5,586 nucleotides of DNA, from positions 1 to 5,586 of the forward strand of contig JAASSE010000096.1 in the NCBI GenBank assembly GCA_021768055.1, in the 5' to 3' direction. Under the pieces are notes generated by a model that made no database searches, was not told the origin of the DNA, and saw nothing but the letters and a program-made list of their open reading frames with translations. Below are positions 1 through 5,586 of this stretch, piece after piece. The position numbers and the translations under genes were made by a program. Source of the stretch: Gammaproteobacteria bacterium (GTDB taxonomy: Bacteria > Pseudomonadota > Gammaproteobacteria > SZUA-229). Position 1 is the first letter of the stretch. Each line of letters opens with the position of its first letter.

Positions 1-82
1 ATTCTAGAAATGTCACATAATATACTGTTTTATATATACTTTTCAAGCGCTCAAAAATACGACGTGACAACTTTGCCATGGC
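1..82. other. AT-rich intergenic region upstream of the nir promoter
   Basis: This stretch lies left of the FNR/DNR-type box and carries no supportable gene. Bases 1-60 contain only 15 G or C, far below the coding region that follows. The end of any gene to the left is not visible. On the minus strand, TTGAAA (41-46) and TATATT (19-24) are separated by 16 bases and could form a sigma-70-like promoter reading leftward, but AT-rich DNA often gives such matches by chance. No convincing terminator hairpin for an upstream gene was seen. Confidence 0.5.
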
Positions 83-96
83 TTGACATAAATCAA
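83..96 (+). promoter_or_regulatory. FNR/DNR/NNR-type operator
   Basis: The sequence TTGAC-ATAA-ATCAA matches the TTGAT-N4-ATCAA consensus of the CRP/FNR superfamily at 9 of 10 defined positions; only the fifth base of the left half differs (C for T). Regulators of this family that control denitrification genes include FNR/ANR (oxygen-sensing, iron-sulfur) and DNR/NNR/NnrR (nitric-oxide-responsive). The box alone cannot say which one binds. Its centre (89.5) is about 104 bases upstream of the nirE start codon, and it sits at the usual activating distance from the -10 candidate at 119-124. Confidence 0.85.
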
Positions 97-118
97 TGAC
101 ATACCGGCACTCGCAGTT

Positions 119-124
119 CATTAT
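119..124 (+). promoter_or_regulatory. Candidate -10 element of the nir operon promoter
   Basis: CATTAT matches TATAAT at 4 of 6 positions. If it occupies -12 to -7, the transcription start falls at about base 131 and the centre of the FNR/DNR-type box falls at -41.5, the standard class II activator position where the activator replaces a -35 contact. The predicted 5' leader is then about 63 bases. The hexamer itself is weak, as expected of an activator-dependent promoter; the exact start base is inferred. Confidence 0.55.
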
Positions 125-182
125 CACTCTCAACTGTGCCTTTTTGGTAGTGAAGGAAGCACATCGAAGCAATAACAACTGC

Positions 183-186
183 AGGT
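183..186 (+). promoter_or_regulatory. Ribosome binding site of nirE
   Basis: AGGT, within GCAGGTAG, lies 7 bases before the ATG at 194. It is a modest Shine-Dalgarno match, but the spacing is right and it supports this ATG as the start. The protein then begins shortly before the conserved glycine-rich first strand of the methyltransferase fold. Confidence 0.5.
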
Positions 187-193
187 AGTCCTG

Positions 194-1003
194 ATGATAA
201 ACAAAGGTTTTGTTTCACTGGTTGGTGCCGGCCCTGGAGATGCAGATCTTCTCACCATCAAGGCACTGCGTTTATTAAAATCTGCGGATGTTGTCGTTTA
301 TGACCGGCTGGTATCGGATGACATTCTGGCAATGATCCCGGTTGGCATCAGCCGTATATCAGTCGCCAAAACACCCGGAAAGCACTGCGTACCCCAGGAC
401 CAGATCAACGAGATTATCGTTAACCTGGCAAAAACCGGGCGCCGAATCGTGCGCCTTAAAGGCGGCGACCCCTACATGTTCGGCCGCGGCGGTGAGGAAG
501 TCATTGCCCTGAAAAACCATGGCATCCCGTTTGAAGTCGTACCGGGTGTAACGGCAGCTTCCGGATGCAGCGCCTACACGGGTATCCCACTGACGCACCG
601 CGCGAAAAGCCGCAGGGTGCAGTTCATCACCGGGCATTTCAATAATGACGAACCTCTGGATCTCAACTGGAAATCGATTGCCGACCCTGATTCAACCCTG
701 GTTATCTATATGGGTCTCGGCAACCTGTCACACATCAGCGGTAACCTGATGAATGCAGGGCTTCCCCCATCAACACCTGCAGCAGCGATTGAAAACGGCA
801 CGACAAAAAACCAGAAACGCATGATTACAACACTGGACTGTCTGGCTGTCGAAGCTGAACGCAACAAACTGAAGCCTCCTGTGATGATTATCATCGGTGA
901 TGTTGTTAGCCTGTCTGAAGAGCTCGACTGGTTCCAGAAATCATTAGAGGATACTGAGCGTGACAAGAATCTCGTTATTAACAGCCAGCCTGCTGATAGT
1001 TAG
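194..1003 (+). CDS. nirE: Uroporphyrinogen-III C-methyltransferase, heme d1 pathway (NirE)
   Basis: This cytoplasmic enzyme uses S-adenosylmethionine to methylate C2 and C7 of uroporphyrinogen III, giving precorrin-2, the entry point to siroheme and heme d1. The 269-residue length is typical of single-domain SUMT proteins; the CysG oxidase/ferrochelatase half is absent. Visible family motifs are GAGPGD (11-16), DRLVS (37-41), LKGGDPYMFGRGGEE (88-102), VPGVTAASG (116-124), PLTHR (132-136), FITGH (144-148), YMG (172-174) and AIENGTT (198-204). The start is supported by AGGT at 183-186. It is the first gene after the FNR/DNR-type promoter, and its last 44 bases overlap nirC in another frame. Sequence alone does not separate NirE from CobA used for siroheme or cobalamin; the nir neighbours justify the name. 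Residues after about 245 are polar and poorly conserved. Confidence 0.93.
   Translation: MINKGFVSLVGAGPGDADLLTIKALRLLKSADVVVYDRLVSDDILAMIPVGISRISVAKTPGKHCVPQDQINEIIVNLAKTGRRIVRLKGGDPYMFGRGGEEVIALKNHGIPFEVVPGVTAASGCSAYTGIPLTHRAKSRRVQFITGHFNNDEPLDLNWKSIADPDSTLVIYMGLGNLSHISGNLMNAGLPPSTPAAAIENGTTKNQKRMITTLDCLAVEAERNKLKPPVMIIIGDVVSLSEELDWFQKSLEDTERDKNLVINSQPADS
946..951 (+). promoter_or_regulatory. Ribosome binding site of nirC, inside nirE
   Basis: AGAGGA is a good Shine-Dalgarno sequence 8 bases before the GTG at 960. It lies inside the 3' end of nirE and decides the unusual GTG start of nirC. The protein from that GTG begins with a complete signal peptide, which independently supports the choice. 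Confidence 0.75.
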
Positions 1004-1322
1004 CGCACAATGCCTGGCTGAAGTATCTTCCTCCCGCCAGACTGAATTGATGTATTTCTTAAAGCATGATTGTGGCTCCTGTCACGGCATGACCCTGAAA
1101 GGTGGGCTGGGACCTGCCCTGCTGCCGGAAAGACTGGCAGGCAAACCCAGGGCATTGCTGGTAACTACAATTATGGAAGGACGCCAGGGCACTGCCATGC
1201 CGCCCTGGAAAAGCATGCTCAGCTATGATGAAGCTTCCTGGATCACAGACCAGCTACTGACCGGCACCATCACGCAAACAGAAGTGGCAAGTGAATCAAC
1301 ACCAGGAGCACTCCGTAAATGA
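960..1322 (+). CDS. nirC: Periplasmic mono-heme c-type cytochrome (NirC-like)
   Basis: A small class I cytochrome c of 120 residues. Residues 1-20 form a Sec signal peptide (basic Arg3, hydrophobic core, likely cleavage after CLA at 18-20), placing the protein in the periplasm. Heme attaches at CGSCH (Cys38, Cys41, His42, with His42 as the proximal ligand), and Met80 in GTAMPPW is the expected distal ligand. The GTG start follows AGAGGA at 946-951 and overlaps nirE by 44 bases; the stop overlaps the nirF start as ATGA. NirC proteins of nir operons are small cytochromes reported to donate electrons to cd1 nitrite reductase and proposed to assist d1 maturation. Single-heme cytochromes diverge quickly, so the name rests largely on its place between nirE and nirF. 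It could instead be called a cytochrome c551/c552-like protein. Confidence 0.85.
   Translation: MTRISLLTASLLIVSAQCLAEVSSSRQTELMYFLKHDCGSCHGMTLKGGLGPALLPERLAGKPRALLVTTIMEGRQGTAMPPWKSMLSYDEASWITDQLLTGTITQTEVASESTPGALRK
1304..1308 (+). promoter_or_regulatory. Ribosome binding site of nirF, inside nirC
   Basis: AGGAG lies 10 bases before the ATG at 1319, within the last codons of nirC. With the ATGA overlap it points to translational coupling of nirC and nirF. Confidence 0.65.
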
Positions 1323-2482
1323 TCCGCCTGGTTTTACTGTTCGCTATGCTGTTATGTTCACTGACTGCTGGTGCCCGCGGCACGGGTGACCTTGGCATTG
1401 TAATCGAACGTGCTACCGGCACCGTGCAGGTGATAGAAACCACCAACAACTCCAGCCTCGGCAGAATCAACGGCCTTGGTGACCTGTCACATGCCTCTGC
1501 TGTTTACTCCCGCGATGGACGCTACGCCTACATATTCGGGCGTGACGGCGGTCTCAGCAAAGTTGATATCCTCAACAACAAGGTCGTTAACCGAACCCTT
1601 CAGTCTGGCAACAGTATCGGCGGTGCCATATCACAGGATGGCAGGCTGGTCGCTGTTTCCAACTACAAACCCGGTGGTGTGAAAATTTTTGATGCAGATT
1701 CTCTGCAACTGGTTGCCGACATACCCGCCATCTATGGCACCAACAAGCAACTGTCCAAGGTCATTGGCCTGGTCGATGCACCCGGGCAAAAGTTTGTCTT
1801 CAGCCTGTGGGACGCCGGAGAAATCTGGGTGGCTGACATGTCGGATACTACCAAACCGAAGATTACAAAGTTCAAGGGTATCGGCCAACAGCCCTATGAT
1901 GCGTTGATTACCCCCGATGGCCGTTATTACATTGCCGGCCTGTTCGGTGAAGACGGCATGGCAATGCTGGATTTATGGAACCTCGATGCCGGTGTTAAAC
2001 GCATCCTCGATAACTATGGCAAGGGTGAACAGAAACTGCCGGTATACAAGATGCCGCACCTCGAGGGCTGGGCCATTGCCGGTAATCTTGCATTCGTACC
2101 GGCCATTGGACGCCATGAAGTTCTGGTCATCGACATCCTTAACTGGAAAGAAGCGGGACGTATCAAAGTGCATGGCCAACCCGTGTTTGTGATGGCACGG
2201 CCGGACGGGCGCAACATCTGGGTAAACTTTTCTGTACCCAACAATGATACTTTACAGGTCATCGATACCCAGTCATTAAAGATCGTCAAGACACTGAAAC
2301 CGGGTAAAGGCGTGCTGCACATGGAATTCGAACCGCGCGGGGAAGAGGTCTGGGCTTCCGTGCGCGATGAAGACCGCCTCGCCGTGTTTGATACGGAGAC
2401 CTTTGAACAGGTAGCGAGTTTTGAAGCCATAAAACCAAGCGGCATATTCATGACATCGCGCGCGCACCGCACGGGTTTATAA
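1319..2482 (+). CDS. nirF: Heme d1 biosynthesis protein NirF (periplasmic beta-propeller)
   Basis: NirF is required for a late step of heme d1 formation. It resembles the d1 domain of NirS and NirN, folds as an eight-bladed propeller and binds d1-type hemes; its exact chemistry is less settled than that of its partners. The protein has 387 residues, a usual family length. Residues 1-19 are an export signal with likely cleavage after AGA (17-19). Cys13 lies in the hydrophobic core but has Leu at -1 and -2, so this is not a normal lipobox. Repeated blade-like strands are visible, for example YSRDGRYAYIFGRDGG (63-78), ISQDGRLVAVSN (104-115), ITPDGRYYIAGLFGEDG (197-213) and ARPDGRNIWVNFS (293-305). 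The C-terminal SGIFMTSRAHRTGL (374-387) is typical of NirF/NirN-type proteins. His58, just before the first blade motif, is a candidate heme ligand (inference). It starts inside the nirC stop and ends 1 base before nirG. Confidence 0.95.
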   Translation: MIRLVLLFAMLLCSLTAGARGTGDLGIVIERATGTVQVIETTNNSSLGRINGLGDLSHASAVYSRDGRYAYIFGRDGGLSKVDILNNKVVNRTLQSGNSIGGAISQDGRLVAVSNYKPGGVKIFDADSLQLVADIPAIYGTNKQLSKVIGLVDAPGQKFVFSLWDAGEIWVADMSDTTKPKITKFKGIGQQPYDALITPDGRYYIAGLFGEDGMAMLDLWNLDAGVKRILDNYGKGEQKLPVYKMPHLEGWAIAGNLAFVPAIGRHEVLVIDILNWKEAGRIKVHGQPVFVMARPDGRNIWVNFSVPNNDTLQVIDTQSLKIVKTLKPGKGVLHMEFEPRGEEVWASVRDEDRLAVFDTETFEQVASFEAIKPSGIFMTSRAHRTGL

Positions 2483-2483
2483 C

Positions 2484-2954
2484 ATGACTGATTCAATTAA
2501 AGATTACACACCGCTGGAACAACATCTGCTGAATGATTTTCAGCGTGACATGTCATTGTCTGCAACACCGTTTGCAGACATGGCCGAACAGCTCGGCGTC
2601 AGTGAAGATGAAGTCATCGAATCGATTAAATCATTACAGGACAGTGGCGTCATCAGCCGCGTCGGTCCTGTTTTCAGACCCAACAGAATCGGTGTAAGCA
2701 CCCTGGCCGCGATGTCGGTACCCGAGCAGGACCTTGAATGCGTGGCGCGTATTGTCAGCGCGTTTCCGGAAGTCAACCACAATTACGAACGCGAGCATAA
2801 ATACAACCTCTGGTTTGTCGTAACCGCCTCCAGCGAAGAGCATCTGGACATCGTGTTGCATGAAATAGAACAGCATGCTGAATATCCGCTGATGTCACTA
2901 CCCATGCTGGAAGATTACTATATCGATCTGGGCTTTGAACTGAAATGGGCATGA
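2484..2954 (+). CDS. nirG: Siroheme decarboxylase subunit, NirG-like (Lrp/AsnC-type fold)
   Basis: One of the paralogous subunits that remove the acetate carboxyl groups at C12 and C18 of siroheme, giving 12,18-didecarboxysiroheme in the cytoplasm. The 156 residues show an AsnC-like helix-turn-helix at about 11-58 and an alpha/beta ligand-binding domain after it. Visible motifs are SRVGPVFRPNRIG (58-70), STLAAMSVP (72-80), PEVNHNYEREHKYNLWFV (95-112) and LPMLEDYYIDLGF (139-151). SRVGPVFRPN fits NirG better than NirD, which usually has the SRFGPLY form seen in the gene at 3537; the naming is from remembered family patterns, not an alignment. The ATG lies 1 base after the nirF stop with no clear Shine-Dalgarno, so translation is probably coupled. 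Despite the HTH, the nir context and the NHNYEREHKYN block argue against a transcription regulator. Confidence 0.85.
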   Translation: MTDSIKDYTPLEQHLLNDFQRDMSLSATPFADMAEQLGVSEDEVIESIKSLQDSGVISRVGPVFRPNRIGVSTLAAMSVPEQDLECVARIVSAFPEVNHNYEREHKYNLWFVVTASSEEHLDIVLHEIEQHAEYPLMSLPMLEDYYIDLGFELKWA

Positions 2955-3547
2955 CTGAACATAACAGGCTGGTCGCACAAATCTCGGCACAGGACCGTGA
3001 GCTGATTAAAATCGTGCAGCGCGGGCTGCCCATCGTGAGCCGGCCTTATGCAGAGATTGCACACAGGCTCGGTACTACTGAAGACGATGTGATCAACCGG
3101 TTGAAAAACCTGATCAAAGCCGGGGCTATAAAACGCTACGGTGTTGTGGTACGGCACCATGAACTTGGTTACAAGTCCAATGGCATGGTGGTATGGAACG
3201 TACCTGATGACAAGGTCGATGAACTCGGTATCTGTATCGGGAAATACGACTGCGTAACGCTCAGCTACCGCCGCCCTCGCCGCTTGCCTGACTGGCCCTA
3301 CAACCTGTTCACCATGGTGCACGGCCACAACAGGGAAGAAGTCACGCAGAAAGTTGCTGAGATTGCCGAGAACTGCGGCTTGCAGGATATCGATCACACC
3401 ATTCTGTTCAGTACCCGGCGATTCAAGCAGCGCGGCGCCCACTACTCGCAAGCAGACAATACAGCCGCTGCTGACGGAAACAAACCGGCACATTTGAAAC
3501 TCATCAGCAGCAAGGCACAGCGTTCGGTAAAACACGATGCAAGTTAA
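2945..3547 (+). CDS. nirH: Siroheme decarboxylase subunit, NirH-like (Lrp/AsnC-type fold)
   Basis: Expected partner of the preceding NirG-like subunit in siroheme decarboxylation. An AsnC-like HTH covers about residues 16-64 and a ligand domain follows. Motifs are KRYGVVVRHHELGYKSNGM (63-81), VVWNVPDD (82-89), SYRRPRRLPDWPYNLF (107-122), TMVHGHNREEV (123-133) and ILFSTRRFKQRGAHY (153-167). His71 and His72 sit where family members carry conserved histidines near the heme site (inference). The NirH/NirL group shares WPYNLF-x-MVHGH, also seen at 277-288 of the next protein; the LFSTRRFKQRGAHY ending suggests NirH rather than NirL. Residues 168-200 form a polar, Ala/Ser-rich tail beyond the conserved fold, making it longer than the roughly 170 residues usual for the family. 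Two starts are possible: ATG 2945, or ATG 2951, which overlaps the nirG stop as ATGA and removes two residues. The 3' end overlaps the next gene by 11 bases. Confidence 0.85.
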   Translation: MGMTEHNRLVAQISAQDRELIKIVQRGLPIVSRPYAEIAHRLGTTEDDVINRLKNLIKAGAIKRYGVVVRHHELGYKSNGMVVWNVPDDKVDELGICIGKYDCVTLSYRRPRRLPDWPYNLFTMVHGHNREEVTQKVAEIAENCGLQDIDHTILFSTRRFKQRGAHYSQADNTAAADGNKPAHLKLISSKAQRSVKHDAS

Positions 3548-4526
3548 CGAACTCGAACGCTGTTTCATCAATAAATACCAGGGTGGCTTCCCCCTGGTTG
3601 AACACCCATTCAGGGCAGCTGCGGAACAATTGAATACGTCTGAACAGGCTCTGGAAGATATCGTAGCCGGCCTACTCGACAAGGGCCTGCTGTCCCGGTT
3701 CGGACCACTTTATGATGCGGTGAAACTGGGCGGTGGCCTTACGCTTGCCGCACTGTCTGTGCCAGAGAACCGCTACGAGATTGTCTCGCGACTGGTCAAT
3801 GCCTACCCGGAAGTTGCCCATAACTACCGGCGTGAACATAAACTGAACATGTGGTTTGTGCTCGCGACCAAAACACCCGAAGATATCGACACCACGCTCG
3901 CATCTATCGAGCAGTCAACCGGGCTCAAGGTTTACAACTTCCCCAAACACGAAGAATTTTATATCGGCCTGTGGCTGGAAATTGCAGCTGATGGTAGCGT
4001 AACAACAGTACCGGTACCAGCATCCAGTAAATCCGGAGATGTTGAATACTCGATTGATGACGTGGACCGAAAAATCATCAGCGTGACACAATCCGGTTTT
4101 CCGGTGAACGTCGCACCTTTTCAAACCATAGCCAATAACATTGGCATATCATCGAATGAAGTACTTGCACGGCTCGGCAACATGCTGGCCAGCGGTATTA
4201 TCCGCCGCATCGGCGCTGTACCCAATCACTACCGCCTTGGTCTCAAGGCAAATGGCATGACCGTATGGGACGTATCCGATACACAGGTGCACCAACTGGG
4301 TAAAACCATCGGCCAGCTTGATTGCGTCAGCCACTGTTATATCAGGCCTCGCCACATGCCGGTATGGCCTTACAACCTGTTTGCGATGGTGCACGGGCAT
4401 ACGCGTGACGAAGTGAAGGAAAAAGCAAAACAGATCGAAACCCTGCTGGGTGATAACTGCAAGGCGCATGAGATACTGTTCAGCTCGGCCATCCTGAAAA
4501 AAACTGGTATGCGACTCGCCGCCTGA
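3537..4526 (+). CDS. nirDL: Fused siroheme decarboxylase NirDL (two AsnC-type modules)
   Basis: This 329-residue protein is two decarboxylase-family modules in one chain. Residues 1-150 are NirD-like: HTH region about 5-52, then LLSRFGPLYDAVKLGGG (51-67), TLAALSVP (69-76), PEVAHNYRREHKLNMWFV (91-108) and FPKHEEFYIGLWLEI (135-149). Residues about 151-172 are a Ser/Val/Pro-rich linker. Residues about 173-327 are NirL-like: HTH about 175-223, RRIGAVPNHYRLGLKANGM (223-241), TVWDVSD (242-248), PVWPYNLFAMVHGH (275-288) and ILFSSAILKKTGMRL (313-327). NirD-L fusions with separate NirG and NirH occur in other denitrifiers, such as Dinoroseobacter, while Pseudomonas has four separate genes. The expected role is conversion of siroheme to 12,18-didecarboxysiroheme together with NirG and NirH. 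The start overlaps nirH by 11 bases and lacks a clear ribosome site. No frameshift or lost motif is visible in either half. Confidence 0.9.
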   Translation: MQVNELERCFINKYQGGFPLVEHPFRAAAEQLNTSEQALEDIVAGLLDKGLLSRFGPLYDAVKLGGGLTLAALSVPENRYEIVSRLVNAYPEVAHNYRREHKLNMWFVLATKTPEDIDTTLASIEQSTGLKVYNFPKHEEFYIGLWLEIAADGSVTTVPVPASSKSGDVEYSIDDVDRKIISVTQSGFPVNVAPFQTIANNIGISSNEVLARLGNMLASGIIRRIGAVPNHYRLGLKANGMTVWDVSDTQVHQLGKTIGQLDCVSHCYIRPRHMPVWPYNLFAMVHGHTRDEVKEKAKQIETLLGDNCKAHEILFSSAILKKTGMRLAA

Positions 4527-4542
4527 TAAAGACAGCACACTC

Positions 4543-5586
4543 ATGTTTCGTTTAAGCCAATACCTACACGCATTGAAAGACAAGTCACCGGGCCAACAGG
4601 CACGGCCAGTGCGGCCACCGACTGGACCCGTGGTTATCTGGAACCTGATCCGCCGCTGCAACCTGACCTGCAAGCACTGTTATGCGACCGCGGCCGACAA
4701 AGACTTTCCGGGTGAACTCAGCACCGATGAAGTCTTCAGCGTCATGGACAACCTGAAAGCCTTTGGTGTGCCGGTGTTGATACTGTCAGGCGGTGAGCCG
4801 CTGATGCGACCGGATATATTCGAGATCTCGCACCGCGCAAAAGACATGGGCTTTTATGTCGGCCTATCCAGCAACGGCACGTTGATCGACGAAAACAACA
4901 TCGATGACATCGTCAAGGTTGGTTACAACTATGTCGGTATCAGTGTCGACGGCTTGCGAGAAACGCACGACAACTTCCGGCGCAAGCAGGGTTCATTCGA
5001 CGACGCGATGCGCGGTATTCGCCTGTGCCGTGATGCCGGCATCAAGGTCGGCCTGCGCTTCACCCTGACACAGGACAACAAGCAGGACCTGCCTGGCCTG
5101 CTACAAATGATGGATGACGAAGACATCGACAAGTTCTACCTGTCGCATCTTAACTATGCCGGTCGCGGCAACAAAAACCGCCGCGACGACCTGCACCACC
5201 AGATGACGCGGGAAGCCATGGACCTGCTGTTCAGTACCTGCTGGCAGGATGTCGAACAAGGCCGCAAGCGTGAATTCGTCACCGGCAACAACGATGCCGA
5301 CGGTGTTTACCTGCTATTATGGATCATGAACAACATGCCACAACATACTGATTATATTGAGTCTATGTTGAGGCGCTGGGGCGGCAATTCATCCGGTGTG
5401 AACATCTCGAACATCGATAACCTCGGCAACGTACACCCTGACACGATGTGGTGGGACTACACCATCGGCAACGTCAAGCAGCGTCCGTTTTCAGACATAT
5501 GGATGGATACAACCGACCCGTTAATGGCCGGACTTAAACAGAAGCATCGCCCGGTAGAAGGCCGCTGTGCCGAATGCAAATACCTG
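4543..5586 (+). CDS. nirJ: Radical SAM heme d1 biosynthesis enzyme NirJ (3' end outside window)
   Basis: The frame is open from ATG 4543 to the last base, giving 348 residues without a stop. NirJ is a cytoplasmic radical SAM enzyme acting on the propionate chains of the two methylated rings of 12,18-didecarboxysiroheme, on the way to the oxo groups of heme d1. The radical SAM cluster motif is CNLTCKHCY (Cys39, Cys43, Cys46), preceded by VIWNLIRR (31-38). SAM-binding SGGEPL is at 82-87, then LSSNGTLI near 108-115 and ISVDG near 134-138. Near the cut end, NISNIDNLGNVHPD and the pair Cys342/Cys345 (RCAEC) mark the SPASM/twitch-type C-terminal region that carries a second iron-sulfur cluster. Family members are about 390 residues, so roughly 40 residues, including further cluster cysteines, are missing. 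It follows nirDL after 16 bases with no strong ribosome site; no alternative in-frame start was seen just upstream. Confidence 0.93.
   Translation, partial: MFRLSQYLHALKDKSPGQQARPVRPPTGPVVIWNLIRRCNLTCKHCYATAADKDFPGELSTDEVFSVMDNLKAFGVPVLILSGGEPLMRPDIFEISHRAKDMGFYVGLSSNGTLIDENNIDDIVKVGYNYVGISVDGLRETHDNFRRKQGSFDDAMRGIRLCRDAGIKVGLRFTLTQDNKQDLPGLLQMMDDEDIDKFYLSHLNYAGRGNKNRRDDLHHQMTREAMDLLFSTCWQDVEQGRKREFVTGNNDADGVYLLLWIMNNMPQHTDYIESMLRRWGGNSSGVNISNIDNLGNVHPDTMWWDYTIGNVKQRPFSDIWMDTTDPLMAGLKQKHRPVEGRCAECKYL

Noticed and set aside
42..56. Possible palindrome around AGCGCT (TTCAAGCGCTCAAAA) as an operator or terminator stem
   Set aside because: Only the central six bases are symmetric; the flanking bases do not pair, so neither a hairpin nor a convincing dyad is present.
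1..99. Open plus-strand frame ending in TGA at 97-99, possibly the end of an upstream gene or a 29-residue peptide from the ATG at 10
   Set aside because: It runs through AT-rich DNA and the FNR/DNR-type box, has no ribosome site or recognisable motif, and its codon use is unlike that of the nir genes.
194..1003. CobA-type methyltransferase serving cobalamin or assimilatory siroheme
   Set aside because: The enzyme reaction is the same, but it is the first gene of an FNR/DNR-controlled nir operon and overlaps nirC, so a heme d1 role is the simpler reading.
2918..3682. Long minus-strand open frame of 254 residues across the nirH/nirDL junction
   Set aside because: It lies opposite two well-supported genes, encodes no recognisable motif and fits the codon bias of the plus strand. 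The same holds for the other antisense frames, such as 2014-2496 and 4149-4673.
2484..4526. Lrp/AsnC-type transcription regulators with helix-turn-helix domains
   Set aside because: The fold is shared, but the NHNY-x-REHK and WPYNLF-x-MVHGH blocks and the position between nirF and nirJ identify siroheme decarboxylase subunits.

Overview
The window holds most of a heme d1 biosynthesis operon, the pathway that makes the cofactor of cytochrome cd1 nitrite reductase (NirS) in denitrifying bacteria. All seven recognisable genes lie on the plus strand, tightly packed: nirE, nirC, nirF, then three siroheme-decarboxylase-family genes best read as nirG, nirH and a fused nirDL, and finally nirJ, which runs off the right edge. 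The organism is most likely a denitrifying proteobacterium, possibly a gammaproteobacterium. This rests on the nir gene set, Sec-type signal peptides and an FNR/DNR-type operator; the sequence alone does not fix the genus.

Layout: bases 1-193 are intergenic, starting with a very AT-rich stretch (about 25% GC in 1-60). A near-perfect FNR/DNR box lies at 83-96, followed by a plausible -10 hexamer at 119-124 with exact class II activator spacing. This suggests transcription under low oxygen and/or nitric oxide, starting near base 131. From 194 the coding is almost continuous. nirE and nirC overlap by 44 bases, nirC and nirF share ATGA, nirF and nirG are 1 base apart, nirG/nirH and nirH/nirDL overlap by about 10 bases, and a 16-base gap precedes nirJ. 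This is one translationally coupled transcript.

How the genes work together: NirE methylates uroporphyrinogen III to precorrin-2, which is oxidised and loaded with iron (by enzymes not in this window) to siroheme. The NirG/NirH/NirDL proteins decarboxylate siroheme to 12,18-didecarboxysiroheme in the cytoplasm. The radical SAM enzyme NirJ then acts on the propionates of the two methylated rings. NirF, a periplasmic beta-propeller, handles a late intermediate, and NirC is a small periplasmic c-type cytochrome. nirS, nirN and a nirM-type cytochrome are not in the window and presumably lie outside it.

I found no mobile element, CRISPR array, RNA gene, terminator or evidently new system. The points of most interest are the regulatory geometry, the G-H-DL gene order with a D-L fusion beside free G and H, and small start-site and overlap details.
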